From contig DIYE01000234.1 in NCBI GenBank assembly GCA_002428885.1, forward strand, positions 1 through 21,697: a DNA stretch of 21,697 bases, in the 5' to 3' direction. This document shows positions 7,893 to 14,131 of the stretch, in pieces. The notes beneath the pieces were generated by a model. It searched no databases, had not been told where the DNA came from, and worked only from the letters and a program-made list of their open reading frames with translations. This DNA is from Alphaproteobacteria bacterium UBA6062 (GTDB lineage Bacteria > Pseudomonadota > Alphaproteobacteria > Sneathiellales > Sneathiellaceae). The translations under genes were made by a program, and so were the position numbers. The stretch's first letter is position 1. Every line of letters starts with the position of its first letter.

Positions 7893-7911
7893 AAAACACT
7901 CCTCGCGAGTG
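7893..7911 (-). terminator. Possible terminator of the HutC-type regulator gene
   Basis: Read on the minus strand, CACTC and GAGTG (7907-7911 and 7897-7901) enclose a 5-base loop and are followed by TTTTCCCC. It lies 12 bases beyond the stop codon of the GntR-type gene. The stem is short, so the call is moderate. Confidence 0.45.
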
Positions 7912-7922
7912 CTCGTGCGCCT

Positions 7923-8657
7923 TTACCAGTTCATCTGGTGTCTATGACCGGGATAGAGATACCGGACAACAGACAGAACCCGATTACCGTTCCAGCTTTT
8001 GCGATTGACCTGGATGCAGGGGACCGGTTGCTCCAGTTCCAGAAAATGATGGGCTTCCGGTGTGGACATAACAGCCTGTAGTTCGTGATCGTGAGAGAGC
8101 TTTGCGAAAGAGGATCTGAAATAGGTGTCCGCTGTGCGGCCGGAAAAGTCGACTTGAAGAAAATCCGGGGCCAGGGACGGATTAACATAACGATCCTCCA
8201 GCATAACCGGTGTTCCGTTCTCCCGATGGACAAAGTAGGATCTGAAGACTGCATCACCTTCCTGCAGGTTCATAAGATCCGCATATTCCAAAGTGATCGG
8301 TTCCGATTGCAGGAAATGGACGTCACATTTATAGCGGCTGCCCCGCTCGCGGATCAGCAGGTCGATTTCCTTCATCTCCAGAATGGCTTTCTGACGGCGG
8401 TTCTCGGCAACAAAGGTCCCGACACCCTGAATACGCTCCAGATAACCGTCCTGGGTCAGTTCCCTGAGGGCCCGGTGGATGGTCATGCGGGAAATCTGCA
8501 TATTCCGGACGAATGTATGCTCGGACGGAATCTGGAAATGGGGTGGCCATTCATTGGACTGAATTTTACCGACAACATAGTCTTTCACCTGTTTATACAG
8601 GGGTTTGGGAGGCTGTACATCCCGTGGATAAGAGGTTTCATTGGGGATCGTCGTCAT
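7923..8657 (-). CDS. GntR-family transcriptional regulator, HutC subfamily (UTRA domain)
   Basis: From the ATG at 8657 the product is 244 residues, the normal HutC length. An N-terminal winged helix-turn-helix (about 18-85) carries PLYKQVKDYVV, WPPHFQIPSEHTFVRNMQIS, RMTIHRALRELTQDGYLER and QGVGTFVAE. A UTRA effector domain follows (about 100-240), ending in YLYPGHRHQMNW. Wording such as WPPH, SRMTI-RALREL and YPGHRH is close to histidine-utilisation repressors, which sense urocanate. No hut gene is in the window, so the target could be a distant hut operon or something else. The start is fixed by GGAG six bases before the ATG; the frame is open to 8765 but the extra residues look non-coding. 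A perfect dyad 81-99 bases upstream may be an autoregulatory operator. Confidence 0.85.
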   Translation of the reverse strand: MTTIPNETSYPRDVQPPKPLYKQVKDYVVGKIQSNEWPPHFQIPSEHTFVRNMQISRMTIHRALRELTQDGYLERIQGVGTFVAENRRQKAILEMKEIDLLIRERGSRYKCDVHFLQSEPITLEYADLMNLQEGDAVFRSYFVHRENGTPVMLEDRYVNPSLAPDFLQVDFSGRTADTYFRSSFAKLSHDHELQAVMSTPEAHHFLELEQPVPCIQVNRKSWNGNRVLSVVRYLYPGHRHQMNW

Positions 8658-8737
8658 GCAGGGCTCCATTGATATCGCGTTACTGCCAAAATGACGACGG
8701 GGCGGACAGGTTGTGAAAACAGGATGATTTGAGCAGG

Positions 8738-8756
8738 TTTTCCGGGATCCGGAAAA
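8738..8756. promoter_or_regulatory. Perfect 8-3-8 dyad upstream of the HutC-type gene
   Basis: TTTTCCGG and CCGGAAAA flank GAT, giving a 19-base perfect dyad 81-99 bases before the regulator start and just before the candidate small-RNA promoter on the other strand. It could be an operator for the regulator itself or for the divergent transcript. It does not match the GT-N-TA-N-AC core usually given for HutC-subfamily operators. As RNA it would also fold as a hairpin. Confidence 0.4.
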
Positions 8757-8783
8757 GAAATGCAAAATCCTCGCATTTTATGC

Positions 8784-8811
8784 TTGAACGAACATTCCAA
8801 ATAAATATATG
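8784..8811 (+). promoter_or_regulatory. Candidate promoter of the small RNA
   Basis: TTGAAC at 8784-8789 and TATATG at 8806-8811 are separated by 16 bases, a good sigma-70-like pair. The -35 lies in CTTGAACGA, identical to the sequence at the putative heat-shock promoter of htpG (8919-8927). Transcription would start near 8817. Confidence 0.45.
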
Positions 8812-8816
8812 CTCCT

Positions 8817-8901
8817 ACGTGATCAACACCAACTACACACATCGGTTGATGATCATACAGGCCCACTCCGAATTTTTGCGCCCCTCGGAGTGGGTCTTTT
8901 A
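8817..8901 (+). ncRNA. Candidate small RNA (or leader/attenuator) between hutC-like gene and htpG
   Basis: There is no plus-strand gene upstream of the strong terminator at 8862-8905, yet a promoter-like sequence lies 55-80 bases before it. The implied transcript is about 85 bases. Its 5' part can fold by pairing ATCAAC (8822-8827) with GTTGAT (8845-8850), extendable past a 3-base bulge, leaving an A/C-rich 17-base loop. Its 3' part is the terminator hairpin. I do not recognise it as a known RNA family. It could instead be the attenuated leader of a longer htpG transcript. The call rests on promoter plus structure plus terminator, with no homology. Confidence 0.45.
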
Positions 8902-8905
8902 TTTT
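8862..8905 (+). terminator. Strong rho-independent terminator without an upstream plus-strand gene
   Basis: CCCACTCCGA (8862-8871) and TCGGAGTGGG (8885-8894) form a perfect 10-bp stem with a 13-base loop, followed by TCTTTTATTTT. On the minus strand the stem is not followed by a T run, so it works in the plus direction only. The only minus-strand gene nearby starts to the left of it. Confidence 0.8.
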
Positions 8906-8918
8906 CAGCCCGGAAAAA

Positions 8919-8948
8919 CTTGAACGATCGAAAGCTTGCCGTCATATA
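8919..8948 (+). promoter_or_regulatory. Heat-shock-like promoter of htpG
   Basis: CTTGAAC at 8919-8925 and CATATA at 8943-8948 have a 17-base spacing from TTGAAC. CTTGAA as the -35 with a C-containing -10 is typical of RpoH promoters in proteobacteria, and htpG is a classic RpoH target. The predicted transcript start near 8955 gives a leader of about 30 bases. The assignment to RpoH is inferred from motif and gene identity. Confidence 0.6.
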
Positions 8949-8986
8949 GAAGGTAGAGTTTTCAATCGCTGAGAGACAAAACAGAA

Positions 8987-10861
8987 ATGACCGGAAATAC
9001 GCATGAGTTTCAGGCGGAAGTCGCCAAGCTACTGCACATCGTTACCCACTCCCTTTATAGCGAGAAAGAGATCTTTCTACGCGAGCTTGTGTCCAACTCC
9101 TCAGATGCCTGCGATCGTCTTAGATATGCCGCACTGACAGCGCCTGAGCTGACAAAGGACGATCCGGATTTCCGGGTTGTTGTTCTGCTCGACAAGGAAG
9201 CCGGAACGCTGACCATTGATGATAATGGTATTGGTATGACGGAACAGGAAATGATCGAGAATCTGGGAACCATTGCCCGGTCCGGAACCTCAAATTTCAT
9301 GTCGGAACTGACCGGAGATGCCGCTAAAGATCTCAGCATTATAGGGCAGTTCGGCGTTGGTTTTTATTCTTCCTTCATGGTGGCCGACAAGGTGACGGTA
9401 ACCAGCCGCAAAGCGGGGGAAGGAGACGCTTTTACCTGGTCTTCCGATGGTCAGGGTGCCTTTACGATCGACCCGGCCGAGAGGGACGCACGCGGCACGA
9501 CCATCGTGCTGCACCTGAAAGATGAGGCTGAAGAATATCTGGATGATTTCCGGGTTCGGTCGGTTATCAAAACCTATGCAGATCACATTGCCTTGCCGGT
9601 CATTCTCAAAAAAGCCGGTGAAGAGGGAGATGGCGATACCATTAACACGGCCAGTGCCCTTTGGACCCGTCCCAAATCGGAGATCACGGAAGAACAGTAT
9701 ACGGAATTCTATCATCATGTCGGGCAGGCCTTTGATACGCCCTGGATGACCTTGCATAGTCGGGTTGAAGGGGTAATCGAATATAGCCTGCTGCTTTTCA
9801 TTCCCGAGCAGCCGCCTTTTGATCTATTCAATACAGAGCGCCGGTCCAGCCTCAAACTCTATGTGAAGCGGGTTTTCATCACGGATGAATGTGAAGAGCT
9901 TGTACCCGCGTATTTGAGATTCTTAAAAGGTGTTGTTGATTCCGAGGATCTTCCTCTCAATGTCAGCCGGGAGATGCTGCAAAACAATCCTGTTCTGATG
10001 AAGATCAAGTCCGGCCTGGTCAAAAAGGTGATCGGGGAACTGGAGAAGCGGGCCAGGAAGGATACGGACGGGTTTGCCAAATTCTGGGATAATTTCGGAG
10101 CCGTCCTCAAAGAGGGTATCTATGAAGATGCGGACAACGGAGAACGGATCCTGAAGTTGTCCCTGTTTAACACGACGGCTGATGAGAAACGTTCAACCCT
10201 TGCCGACTATGTGGCGCGGATGAAAGAGGATCAGGAAGCCATCTACTATATTACCGGCGATGATCTTGAAGCACTTCGGCAGAGCCCACAGCTTGAGGGT
10301 TTTCGGGCCAAGGGTATCGAAGTCCTGCTGCTGAGCGATCCTGTCGACAGTTTCTGGCTCAGCCGACATGATGCTTTTGACGGAAAACCGTTCAAATCCG
10401 TAACGCGTGGTTCGGCTGAACTGGATAAGATGAAGGATGTCGACGGTAAAGATGAAACAGACAAAGACAAGGAAGAAACACCAAATCTGTCGCTGCTGAT
10501 CGCCTCGTTCAAGCAGTCTCTGGAAGGGAAGGTCAAGGATGTCCGTTCCTCTTCCCGACTGACGGACAGTCCTGTCTGTCTGGTGGCGGATGAAGGAGAT
10601 ATGGATATCCATCTGGAAAAGGTTTTGAAAGCGCATAAGCAGTTCCAGGGAGAGGCTTCACAGCGTATTCTCGAGATTAATCCGGACCATCCTTTAATCC
10701 GCAAGCTGGCTGATAAAGCAGACCAGGAGGGGAGTGCCGGAAGGATGGGGGATGCGGCCCTGCTTCTTCTGGATCAGGCTCATATCGTTGAGGGAGAACC
10801 GATTGCAGATCCGGTTTCTTTCTCTAAACGAATGGCCGACTTTATGACGGCCAGTCTCTAG
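8987..10861 (+). CDS. htpG: Molecular chaperone HtpG (bacterial Hsp90)
   Basis: The product is 624 residues, the same length as E. coli HtpG. The N-terminal GHKL ATPase domain shows LRELVSNSSDACDRLRY (E33, N37), DDNGIGM (D79) and the lid-region GQFGVGFYSSFMVADKV. The middle domain has RVFITDECEELVPAYLRFLK and LPLNVSREMLQ, including the arginine that contacts the nucleotide gamma-phosphate in Hsp90s. The C-terminal dimerisation domain is complete, with ILEINPDHPLI. It is a cytosolic ATP-driven chaperone. It is preceded by a heat-shock-like promoter and followed by a strong terminator, so it is transcribed as a single gene. The ribosome binding site is weak (GAGAGA about ten bases before the ATG). 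Confidence 0.98.
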   Translation: MTGNTHEFQAEVAKLLHIVTHSLYSEKEIFLRELVSNSSDACDRLRYAALTAPELTKDDPDFRVVVLLDKEAGTLTIDDNGIGMTEQEMIENLGTIARSGTSNFMSELTGDAAKDLSIIGQFGVGFYSSFMVADKVTVTSRKAGEGDAFTWSSDGQGAFTIDPAERDARGTTIVLHLKDEAEEYLDDFRVRSVIKTYADHIALPVILKKAGEEGDGDTINTASALWTRPKSEITEEQYTEFYHHVGQAFDTPWMTLHSRVEGVIEYSLLLFIPEQPPFDLFNTERRSSLKLYVKRVFITDECEELVPAYLRFLKGVVDSEDLPLNVSREMLQNNPVLMKIKSGLVKKVIGELEKRARKDTDGFAKFWDNFGAVLKEGIYEDADNGERILKLSLFNTTADEKRSTLADYVARMKEDQEAIYYITGDDLEALRQSPQLEGFRAKGIEVLLLSDPVDSFWLSRHDAFDGKPFKSVTRGSAELDKMKDVDGKDETDKDKEETPNLSLLIASFKQSLEGKVKDVRSSSRLTDSPVCLVADEGDMDIHLEKVLKAHKQFQGEASQRILEINPDHPLIRKLADKADQEGSAGRMGDAALLLLDQAHIVEGEPIADPVSFSKRMADFMTASL

Positions 10862-10882
10862 AAAAGATCAGAATCAGATAAG

Positions 10883-10907
10883 GGCGGCTCCGGGAGCCGC
10901 CTTTTTT
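10883..10907 (+). terminator. Rho-independent terminator of htpG
   Basis: GGCGGCTC (10883-10890) and GAGCCGCC (10894-10901) form a perfect 8-bp GC-rich stem with a 3-base loop, followed by TTTTTT. It lies 22 bases after the htpG stop codon. Confidence 0.9.
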
Positions 10908-10974
10908 ATGTTTCTCACATCCGGGATCCCGGGGGCGTTATAGAGCTAAACTCACTTTAGAACTGAGGCCCGGA

Positions 10975-12018
10975 TTGACTCACTCTTGGCGGAATTGTCT
11001 CCTGCCCGTCCTTTTGCTTTTCTTGCTCTGTGGATGCGGTGTTGTTACGGATCCGCGGCTCGTTTCCGATATTTCCCGGTATGCCCGTTCTGTCCAGACC
11101 CTGGCCAAAATACTGGAGAGCCATTATGACGATACGGAAGCCCTGCATCGCAGGGCGCTCCGGGATAATCTTGACTTGCAGTTTGAGTTGGGGGGGCGTC
11201 CTGAGGTCAACATCCGGCCTTTGTTCCAGCCTGAAGAACGCTCATCACGCAAGGCATTGCTGGAGGCCATGACGGTTTATGTTTTCCAGTTGAGTGATGC
11301 ATTGGCCGGAGATACGCCGGAAGGGTTGATACAAACAGGATATCAGGCCGCTGCTAAACTCAAAAACCTGAGAGCCGATGCCGTAAATCTGTCGCATTCC
11401 CTGACCCGGTTTCAGACGCGGGAACTGATCACGTCTCTGTCGGGTTTTTCCAAAATCCTGCTGCTTCCAAAGCGCAACAAGGCGCTCGCCCGGATCTCAA
11501 AAAGGGCTGAGCCGTATGTGCGTGAGCTGGTGATCCTCTTTTATATTGATATCGGCAGTTCGCGTAACGAAAACCGGGAGTGTCGATATTCGGTTTCGAA
11601 CGGCTTTGACATCCGGGATCTCAATACACTTGATCTGTGCGAGGGAGGCCTTCGAGGTCTTGTTAAAAATGCCTTTGAGGCGGATCGGATTACCTGGCAG
11701 CAACGGCTCAATCTCGCCATGGCAAAAGAGCGACCTGATCCGTCTGAGAGGCGGCGCATTATTGACCGCATATTTATGTTGGAACAGGCCAGGAAAGAAG
11801 AGGATGCGGTTTTGGAAGCAACCCAGGCAGCGCTGGTTGCAATGTTGCTGGCTCACGAGGCCTTATCTTTGGATCTAGCTATTCAGAGCGGAGAGAAGAG
11901 TTTATCGGCCAGGACCGGTTTTGCGGATCCTGTCAGTCGCTTCGTTGCTGAGGTACAAGGCCTGGCTGCAAACCGGATAAGTGTGACAGATCGATTGAGG
12001 TCAGGAAAATCGGAGTGA
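10975..12018 (+). CDS. Putative lipoprotein, function unknown
   Basis: The product is 347 residues and starts with TTG; TGAGG at 10964-10968, six bases upstream, supports this start, and there is no nearby in-frame ATG. The N-terminus (MTHSWRNCLLPVLLLFLLCG, then CGVV) is a lipoprotein signal with LCGC as the lipobox, so the mature protein would be anchored through the second of the two cysteines. Aspartate is absent at position +2, which favours outer-membrane sorting. The rest appears almost wholly alpha-helical, with long charged helices (about 240-310) and two further cysteines around the RECRY and LDLCEGG segments. I recognise no known domain. The next gene follows within six bases, so the two probably act together. 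A 12-base palindrome (CCGGGATCCCGG, 10921-10932) lies upstream. Confidence 0.7.
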   Translation: MTHSWRNCLLPVLLLFLLCGCGVVTDPRLVSDISRYARSVQTLAKILESHYDDTEALHRRALRDNLDLQFELGGRPEVNIRPLFQPEERSSRKALLEAMTVYVFQLSDALAGDTPEGLIQTGYQAAAKLKNLRADAVNLSHSLTRFQTRELITSLSGFSKILLLPKRNKALARISKRAEPYVRELVILFYIDIGSSRNENRECRYSVSNGFDIRDLNTLDLCEGGLRGLVKNAFEADRITWQQRLNLAMAKERPDPSERRRIIDRIFMLEQARKEEDAVLEATQAALVAMLLAHEALSLDLAIQSGEKSLSARTGFADPVSRFVAEVQGLAANRISVTDRLRSGKSE

Positions 12019-12023
12019 TAGCC

Positions 12024-12344
12024 ATGTCATTAAGTTATCAGGATGCTTATAACAGATTACTGGATTCTCGGGAAAAGCTGGCCAGCCAGGATATTACTGT
12101 GCTGCCGCGACAGGAACAGATCAGACTCCTTCAGGCGCAGCAGGCCGTATATTCGGAGATCCAGGCCTTTCTGATCGATCATATGACGGATCGAAAGGAT
12201 CGTTTTTCTATCTTGACCGAAAAATTCCGGCACAGCAGAAGAGATTTTCAGGATATTCGCCAATGGGCCGTAGAGGCCTCTAAAACCGGGGAAATGGTGG
12301 GCGGACTTCTGAAAGGTGTTTCCCTGGCCTTGACCCTTCTGTGA
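12024..12344 (+). CDS. Small helical protein, function unknown
   Basis: The product is 106 residues. The ATG at 12024 is chosen because CGGAG (12011-12015), overlapping the end of the lipoprotein gene, is eight bases upstream; a GTG at 12015 would overlap it. Residues 1-85 look like a charged, Gln/Arg-rich coiled coil (for example QEQIRLLQAQQAVYSEIQAF). The last 20 residues (GEMVGGLLKGVSLALTLL) are hydrophobic with spaced glycines, like a short membrane-inserting tail. There is no signal peptide. It is translationally coupled or nearly so to the lipoprotein gene. I do not recognise the family. Confidence 0.65.
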   Translation: MSLSYQDAYNRLLDSREKLASQDITVLPRQEQIRLLQAQQAVYSEIQAFLIDHMTDRKDRFSILTEKFRHSRRDFQDIRQWAVEASKTGEMVGGLLKGVSLALTLL

Positions 12345-12409
12345 TAAAATGAGGCCGTTTTTCTGCACAAGACGTGCGTTACGGGTGAGCGCTGATCCCC
12401 GCTTGCTTG

Positions 12410-13225
12410 TTATTTCTTTTTATCCATCAGCGGATCAATCGGGCGCCGGGTGACACTATATCCGGCCTCTGCCGGAATATTGAGGAATTTACCTTCCTCG
12501 GTGACGTCGAGGACAGGCAGGACAGAAACGGTTTTTGTTCGATCCGAACCTTCTACGGCGTCTGCTGCAGAGCTATACCGGGACAGATATTCCACATTCA
12601 TAAGGGTCGGGAAAATAATGGTGTATTTTCCGTCTTTGGCTCCTTGCATAGCTTCCTGCGGTCCGATCCAGACGGAATCCACCGATTCCTCGCCGTCATG
12701 AACAGCCAACTGGGCATCCGGCGCTTTGGCGATGAAGAAATGTGTGTCGAAGCGTTTGGGCATGAAGGTCGGCGTCAGCCAGTGGGAATAATGAGCCAGA
12801 AGATCTGTGGCCAGCTCCAGATTTTCTGCTTTTGCCATGGAAAGAATATCAATCTTCCCGTCCTGCATATCCTTTCGATAGGTGTCAACCATCGGTTCCA
12901 GCCGTTCGGGTCCGATCATCTCACCGGTTGCCTTATCCCGTGCCAGAAGGACGCAGCATTCCTCGAAGGCTTCGCGAATGGAAGCAATTTTGAAAGACAG
13001 GAGCGGATCATCTACAGCCTGACTGGCAGGCAGATAGGCATGCAGTCCCGCATTTAAATCCGCATCGTCGACCTTTCCGCCCGGGAAAACAAGCGCTCCC
13101 GAGGCAAAGTCGATCTGGTGGTGCCGGACCACCATGAAAACTTCCAGTTTGTCCGGGATTCGATCCGTATCCCGGACCAGAAGGACGGTCGCTGCCGGTT
13201 TCAGAGGAGAAGGTTCTTTTGTCAT
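12410..13225 (-). CDS. Nudix hydrolase, NUDT19-like
   Basis: The product is 271 residues. The Nudix fold begins at KPAATVLLVRDT; GALVFPGGKVD (residues 43-53) is the first half of the Nudix box, and SIREAFEECCVLL (82-94) the second half, supplying the metal-binding R84, E85, E88 and E89. The two halves are separated by a 30-residue insertion (DADLNAGLHAYLPASQA...), and the glycine after REUxEE is a cysteine (C91). Both traits resemble the NUDT19/RP2-like branch, whose mammalian member hydrolyses CoA and its derivatives. A CoA or acyl-CoA substrate is therefore possible but unproven. On the minus strand TTGCTC (13285-13290) and TATAAG (13261-13266), 18 bases apart, could be its promoter. Confidence 0.85.
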   Translation of the reverse strand: MTKEPSPLKPAATVLLVRDTDRIPDKLEVFMVVRHHQIDFASGALVFPGGKVDDADLNAGLHAYLPASQAVDDPLLSFKIASIREAFEECCVLLARDKATGEMIGPERLEPMVDTYRKDMQDGKIDILSMAKAENLELATDLLAHYSHWLTPTFMPKRFDTHFFIAKAPDAQLAVHDGEESVDSVWIGPQEAMQGAKDGKYTIIFPTLMNVEYLSRYSSAADAVEGSDRTKTVSVLPVLDVTEEGKFLNIPAEAGYSVTRRPIDPLMDKKK

Positions 13226-13313
13226 ACGCTCGTGCCTGTTTCTTCTTGTTCTTTAGATCTCTTATAGCGTGCAAAAACAAGCGAGAGCAAGAAAGACGTG
13301 GCAGATATACGGA

Positions 13314-14033
13314 TTACAGACCGATTTTCAGAGCCGCAATAATAGGTCCGAAGCCGCGTTCCTGAACCAGAATGGCGCAGCCGTCGCGTCCTTCCTGCAT
13401 CAGGGTCGCGAGATCCAGGGATATGGTTTTGGCTTTACCGTCCCAATGGGCAATCTGATGGGTCTTGCGTACCACATTATGGTAGGTAACAGACTTGCCG
13501 GTATTTTCACCACGCCCGATCTGCACTTTCTTTTCGTGATCGATATCGACCTGCCAGATGGTCGCCGGTGCTCCATGATCCGGCAGGGAAATAATCAGCT
13601 TTTCCCCTTCAAAGCGCCAGTCAAGCGGGATTTGCCGGGCATGGCCTTTGAATTTATGGAGGTTGGATTCCAGCTCATGAGCATTGGAACCGACGAAATG
13701 ATCCTGGCCGGCTACCACCATTTGCGGCGTATAGACATAACGCCCACTGAACTGATCGCGATAGCGGGTCTGCCGGGCGTCGTTATCCGGACTGCCGAAC
13801 GTGTCTTTCCAGCCGATATAGTCCCAGTAGGTAACGGCGAAAGACAAGCCCAGAACATCCGGATTTTTGGTTATCTTGCCCATCAGCTTGTCAGCAGGCG
13901 GACAGGAAGAACATCCCTGCGACGTATAGAGTTCTACAACGGTCTGCGGCTGGTGTGCCTCACCGGCGAGGGCCGCCCCGGCAATCAGGCTCGACAGCAG
14001 GGCAGCGGACAGGGTTTTTACAGAATACATCAT
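13314..14033 (-). CDS. DUF1223 secreted thioredoxin-like protein
   Basis: The product is 239 residues with a signal peptide (residues 1-23, AGAALA before GEA). VVELYTSQGCSSCPPADKLM places a CSSC redox-type motif at C41-C44 at the start of a thioredoxin-like domain; YWDYIGWKDTFG and YVYTPQMVVAGQ follow, as is typical of DUF1223. The second half is beta-rich. It would act in the periplasm. Its biochemical role is not established as far as I know. It lies 98 bases downstream of acnA on the same strand, a pairing I recall from many alphaproteobacteria. An 11-bp hairpin in the gap may reduce read-through. Either of two adjacent ATGs could start it (14033 or 14030). Confidence 0.85.
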   Translation of the reverse strand: MMYSVKTLSAALLSSLIAGAALAGEAHQPQTVVELYTSQGCSSCPPADKLMGKITKNPDVLGLSFAVTYWDYIGWKDTFGSPDNDARQTRYRDQFSGRYVYTPQMVVAGQDHFVGSNAHELESNLHKFKGHARQIPLDWRFEGEKLIISLPDHGAPATIWQVDIDHEKKVQIGRGENTGKSVTYHNVVRKTHQIAHWDGKAKTISLDLATLMQEGRDGCAILVQERGFGPIIAALKIGL

Positions 14034-14089
14034 GCTGATACCATACGGACAGATGCCCTCACAGGCAATTCACCCTTGAGTGAACAAAG

Positions 14090-14114
14090 AACGGTGATCT
14101 GTGAGATCACCGTT
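14090..14114 (-). terminator. Hairpin between acnA and the DUF1223 gene
   Basis: AACGGTGATCT (14090-14100) and AGATCACCGTT (14104-14114) are perfect 11-base arms with a 3-base loop, 18 bases after the acnA stop codon on the minus strand. The sequence after it is CTTTGTTC, a poor T tract. It may be a partial terminator or an mRNA-stabilising 3' hairpin that makes the downstream gene less expressed than acnA. Confidence 0.6.
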
Positions 14115-14131
14115 ATATGGAGACTCTGGCG

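Noticed and set aside
8658..8765. N-terminal extension of the HutC-type regulator
   Set aside because: GGAG is correctly placed for the ATG at 8657. The extra 36 residues are cysteine- and serine-rich and include the dyad DNA, which is better explained as promoter.
8729..8923. Plus-strand open frame of 64 codons before htpG
   Set aside because: It reads through the strong terminator hairpin at 8862-8894 and starts within the dyad region, so it is unlikely to be a gene.
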